Under the pieces are notes generated by a model, which saw only the letters and a program-made list of their open reading frames with translations, made no database searches and was not told the origin of the DNA. This document shows, piece by piece, positions 62,389-64,000 of a stretch of 64,000 nt of DNA; position 1 is the stretch's first letter; every line of letters starts with the position of its first letter. The translations under genes were made by a program, and so were the position numbers. Source of the DNA: JAIBJN01 sp963784175 (GTDB taxonomy: Bacteria > Actinomycetota > Thermoleophilia > Gaiellales > Gaiellaceae); contig CAWAQJ010000014.1 in assembly GCA_963784175.1 (NCBI GenBank), positions 186,001-250,000 of the forward strand. The letters run 5' to 3'.

Positions 62389-62967
62389 CTAGGCGGCCCC
62401 GCCGGGCCGCCAGAGAGGCTCCGCTGTCCCGGCGTTGGCCGCGCGGGCGAGGATGAAGAGGAGGTCGGAGAGGCGGTTCAGGTACGCCAGCGCGGCCGGG
62501 TTGACGCTGCTCTTCCCGGCGAGGTCGACGGCAAGGCGCTCGGCCCGGCGGCAGACGGAGCGCGCGACGTGCAGGCGCGCGGCGGCTTCGGTCCCGCCGG
62601 GGAGGATGAAGCTCTTCAGCGGCTCCAGCCGCTCGTTGACAAGGTCGCACAGCTCCTCGAGGCGCTCCACCTGGGCGGTCGTGACGCGCAGCCGCTCGCG
62701 CTCGTCCTCGAGTGGGACGGAGAGGTCGGCACCGACGTCGAAGAGATCATTCTGGACCTGCTCGAGCCAGGGGCGGAACTCCGCAAAGAGCTCGCCCGCG
62801 AGGACGAGCCCGAGCAGCGAGTTGAGCTCGTCGACAGCGCCGTAGGCCTCGATCCGCGGGTCGGTCTTCGGGACGCGGCTTCCGTCGCCGAGGCTCGTCT
62901 CGCCTGCGTCCCCGGCGCGGGTATAGATCCGCGTCAACCGAACAGGCTCGTCGCGGCGGCGCCCCAC
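62389..62967 (-). CDS. Cob(I)alamin adenosyltransferase, PduO type
   Basis: 192 residues. Family motifs: IYTRAGDAGETSLGDGSRVP (ATP site), DPRIEAYGAVDELNSLLGL, VQNDLFDVGADLS, FILPGGTEAAARLHVARSV, CRRAERLAVDL and YLNRLSDLLFILAR. It transfers the adenosyl group of ATP to cob(I)alamin, making the cofactor needed by the acyl-CoA mutase in this window, so it completes that system functionally though 15 kb away. GTG 62967 is used as start. It converges on the giant gene. Confidence 0.93.
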   Translation of the reverse strand: MGRRRDEPVRLTRIYTRAGDAGETSLGDGSRVPKTDPRIEAYGAVDELNSLLGLVLAGELFAEFRPWLEQVQNDLFDVGADLSVPLEDERERLRVTTAQVERLEELCDLVNERLEPLKSFILPGGTEAAARLHVARSVCRRAERLAVDLAGKSSVNPAALAYLNRLSDLLFILARAANAGTAEPLWRPGGAA

Positions 62968-62998
62968 GCGGGCGAGTATAGAGCCGTCGCCCGTCGGG

Positions 62999-63709
62999 CT
63001 AGACGCGCGGCTGGGGGATCTTGACCGGCTCGCCGACGCCGGTGATGCCGAAGTCGAGGTGCATCTCGGCCTCCTGGCCGGCGGCCTCGATCGTCATGTC
63101 GACAAGGGTGTGGAGCGGCAGGTGGCTGCGCTCGGAGACGTAGAGCACGACACGTGTGTCGCCGAGGCCGTCGAGCACCTCGGAGATGTCGCCGCCGCCC
63201 ACGAGCGGACCGAACTGGCCGAGCATGCCCTCGACCATGGCGCTGGTGTCGAGCACGCCGGTCAGCTTCACCGCGGGCTCGCCGTCGACCTCCTGCCCTT
63301 CCTCGACGTCCACGTCCTTCACGAACGGCGTGAAGTCGAACTGCTCGAGGCCGGTCGCCTGTCCGGCCGGCGCCGCCGAGCGGGTCCACGCGCCGTCGCC
63401 CATCTTCGTCCAGACGACATCGCCGCGGGTGACGACCGAGAGGGGAAAGCCGGGAATGCCGTCGGCCTGCATGGTCACGATCGACGCGGGCGTCCCCGTC
63501 TGGCGTCCGGCGCCCGTCATGGTGAAGGTGAAGCTGCCCGCCGACATCTCCATCGTCATCCGTCCCGAGAACCGGTACGTGTCGACCTGGGCCAGTGCCT
63601 GGTTCGACTGGGTGAGGAGCTCCTGCGCGCGCTGGCCGTCGGCGCCCGCGCAGCCCGCGAGCCCGAGAGTCGCCAGCAGAAGGGTCGCGAGGAGGGCGAC
63701 TCTGCGCAT
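62999..63709 (-). CDS. Lipoprotein, LolA/LppX-like fold
   Basis: 236 residues. Signal peptide with lipobox (RRVALLATLLLATLGLAGC, Cys19). The mature part has DTYRFSGRMTMEMSAGSFTF, IVTMQADGIPGFPLSVVTRG, DVVWTKMGDGAW and EEGQEVDGEPAVKLTGVLD, typical of LppX/LprG/LolA-like half-barrels that bind lipids. The substrate is unknown. ATG 63709 is chosen because the upstream extension has no signal peptide and runs into the repeat element. It lies about 30 bases upstream of the adenosyltransferase on the same strand. Confidence 0.8.
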   Translation of the reverse strand: MRRVALLATLLLATLGLAGCAGADGQRAQELLTQSNQALAQVDTYRFSGRMTMEMSAGSFTFTMTGAGRQTGTPASIVTMQADGIPGFPLSVVTRGDVVWTKMGDGAWTRSAAPAGQATGLEQFDFTPFVKDVDVEEGQEVDGEPAVKLTGVLDTSAMVEGMLGQFGPLVGGGDISEVLDGLGDTRVVLYVSERSHLPLHTLVDMTIEAAGQEAEMHLDFGITGVGEPVKIPQPRV

Positions 63710-63761
63710 GGTGACCTGATCGGCCCCGGCCGCACCTCCACGGAGACTCGAACGGGTGAAA

Positions 63762-63933
63762 CTAGGAGGGTTTGGCGGAATGGTGCTCGTCGTCGGGGTG
63801 CGATGGTCGTTCCGAGGCAAGGACGCAGGGAGCGTTCGTATCGAATGAGATACGGGCGCGACTGAGGACGCCGTCCTCGAGGCGAGCAGCGCGGCCCGAC
63901 GGCACCGCCACTATTTCGTCAAGCCCTCCTTAG
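63762..63933 (+). repeat. Structured dispersed repeat, copy A (172 bp)
   Basis: Ends CTAGGAGGGTTTGGCGGA and (reverse complement of the right end) CTAAGGAGGGCTTGACGAA. Internal features: outer arms CGTCGGGG/CCCGACG, box CGAGGCAAGGACGCAGGG, hairpins CGTATC-GAATGA-GATACG (63837-63854) and GAGGAC-GCC-GTCCTC (63864-63878). The right end supplies the TAA stop of the minus-strand gene at the window edge, as both ends do in copy B. Confidence 0.8.
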
Positions 63934-64000
63934 GCGGCGAGCTCGGAGCGAACGAGCCTGAGCGCGTCCTCGCGCTCGACGAACGCCCGCACGACGCCGG
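63930..64000 (-). CDS. 3' end of a gene running out of the window
   Basis: The minus-strand frame ends ...VVRAFVEREDALRLVRSELA-Ala-stop (TAA at 63930-63932). Only 22 codons are visible; composition is coding-like and the stop falls in the end of the repeat element as for other genes next to it. Function cannot be assigned. Confidence 0.5.
   Translation of the reverse strand, partial: GVVRAFVEREDALRLVRSELAA

Noticed and set aside
1..64000. CRISPR arrays, tRNA or rRNA genes, insertion sequences
   Set aside because: No regularly spaced short repeats, no tRNA-like cloverleaf or rRNA sequence, and no transposase-like ORF were found.

Overview
The window reads as one contiguous piece of a very GC-rich actinobacterial chromosome. 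The best guess is a soil-type Thermoleophilia genome (Gaiellales or Solirubrobacterales), inferred from codon bias, many GTG starts, overlapping ATGA/GTGA gene junctions, a lasso-peptide-like locus and a giant Ig-repeat surface protein with FECRIDGGAW-type modules. The sequence names no species. No rRNA, tRNA, IS transposase, prophage or CRISPR array was seen.

Layout. 1-5.8 kb holds housekeeping genes: a secreted M23 peptidase (5' end outside the window), a TPP-riboswitch-controlled thiG-thiS-thiE operon, a membrane zinc protease, a crotonase coupled to a methylmalonyl-CoA-mutase B12 subunit, an MBL-fold hydrolase and a DUF1360 protein. 5.8-12.0 kb is a lasso-peptide-like RiPP locus: precursor, ABC exporter pair, a truncated B1/RRE remnant, Asn-synthetase-like cyclase, HPr-kinase-like protein, B2 transglutaminase-like protease, and a convergent frameshifted nucleotidyltransferase. 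13.4-34.0 kb is an envelope polysaccharide region: initiating sugar transferase, UDP-GlcNAc 2-epimerase, WecG/TagA and other glycosyltransferases, two FemAB/GNAT-type proteins, sulfotransferase, flippase, acyltransferase, O-antigen-ligase-like polymerase, Wzz-like protein and two alkaline-phosphatase-superfamily enzymes. 34.0-36.15 kb is a visibly less GC-rich island with small orphan genes and a lone livH, bracketed by short direct repeats. 36.2-39.2 kb carries two paralogous secreted proteins (and a scrap of a third) around a methyltransferase. 39.4-44.5 kb has acyl-AMP ligase, AsnB, acyl carrier protein and NadE. 44.6-45.3 kb is an orphan LuxR-type regulator with a degenerate receiver. The large methylmalonyl-CoA mutase subunit follows, then a roughly 4.9-thousand-residue repeat protein (47.6-62.3 kb). 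The window ends with a cobalamin adenosyltransferase, a lipoprotein and the 3' end of another gene.

Functional links. The mutase large subunit (45.7 kb), its B12 subunit (4.2 kb) and a PduO-type adenosyltransferase (62.4 kb) together make an adenosylcobalamin-dependent acyl-CoA mutase system, although the genes are scattered. The polysaccharide genes would cover initiation, elongation, flipping, polymerisation and chain-length control. The ligase/AsnB/ACP set may add an acyl or amide decoration.

The least conventional items are: (i) a roughly 170-bp structured repeat present three times (39.2, 43.0 and 63.8 kb) with imperfect inverted ends, abutting stop codons in two copies and with a compensatory change in an internal hairpin; (ii) the RiPP locus, whose precursor has a lasso-type leader but an atypical Cys-rich core and whose B1 gene is cut to 27 codons; (iii) three genes broken by an apparent single-base insertion.
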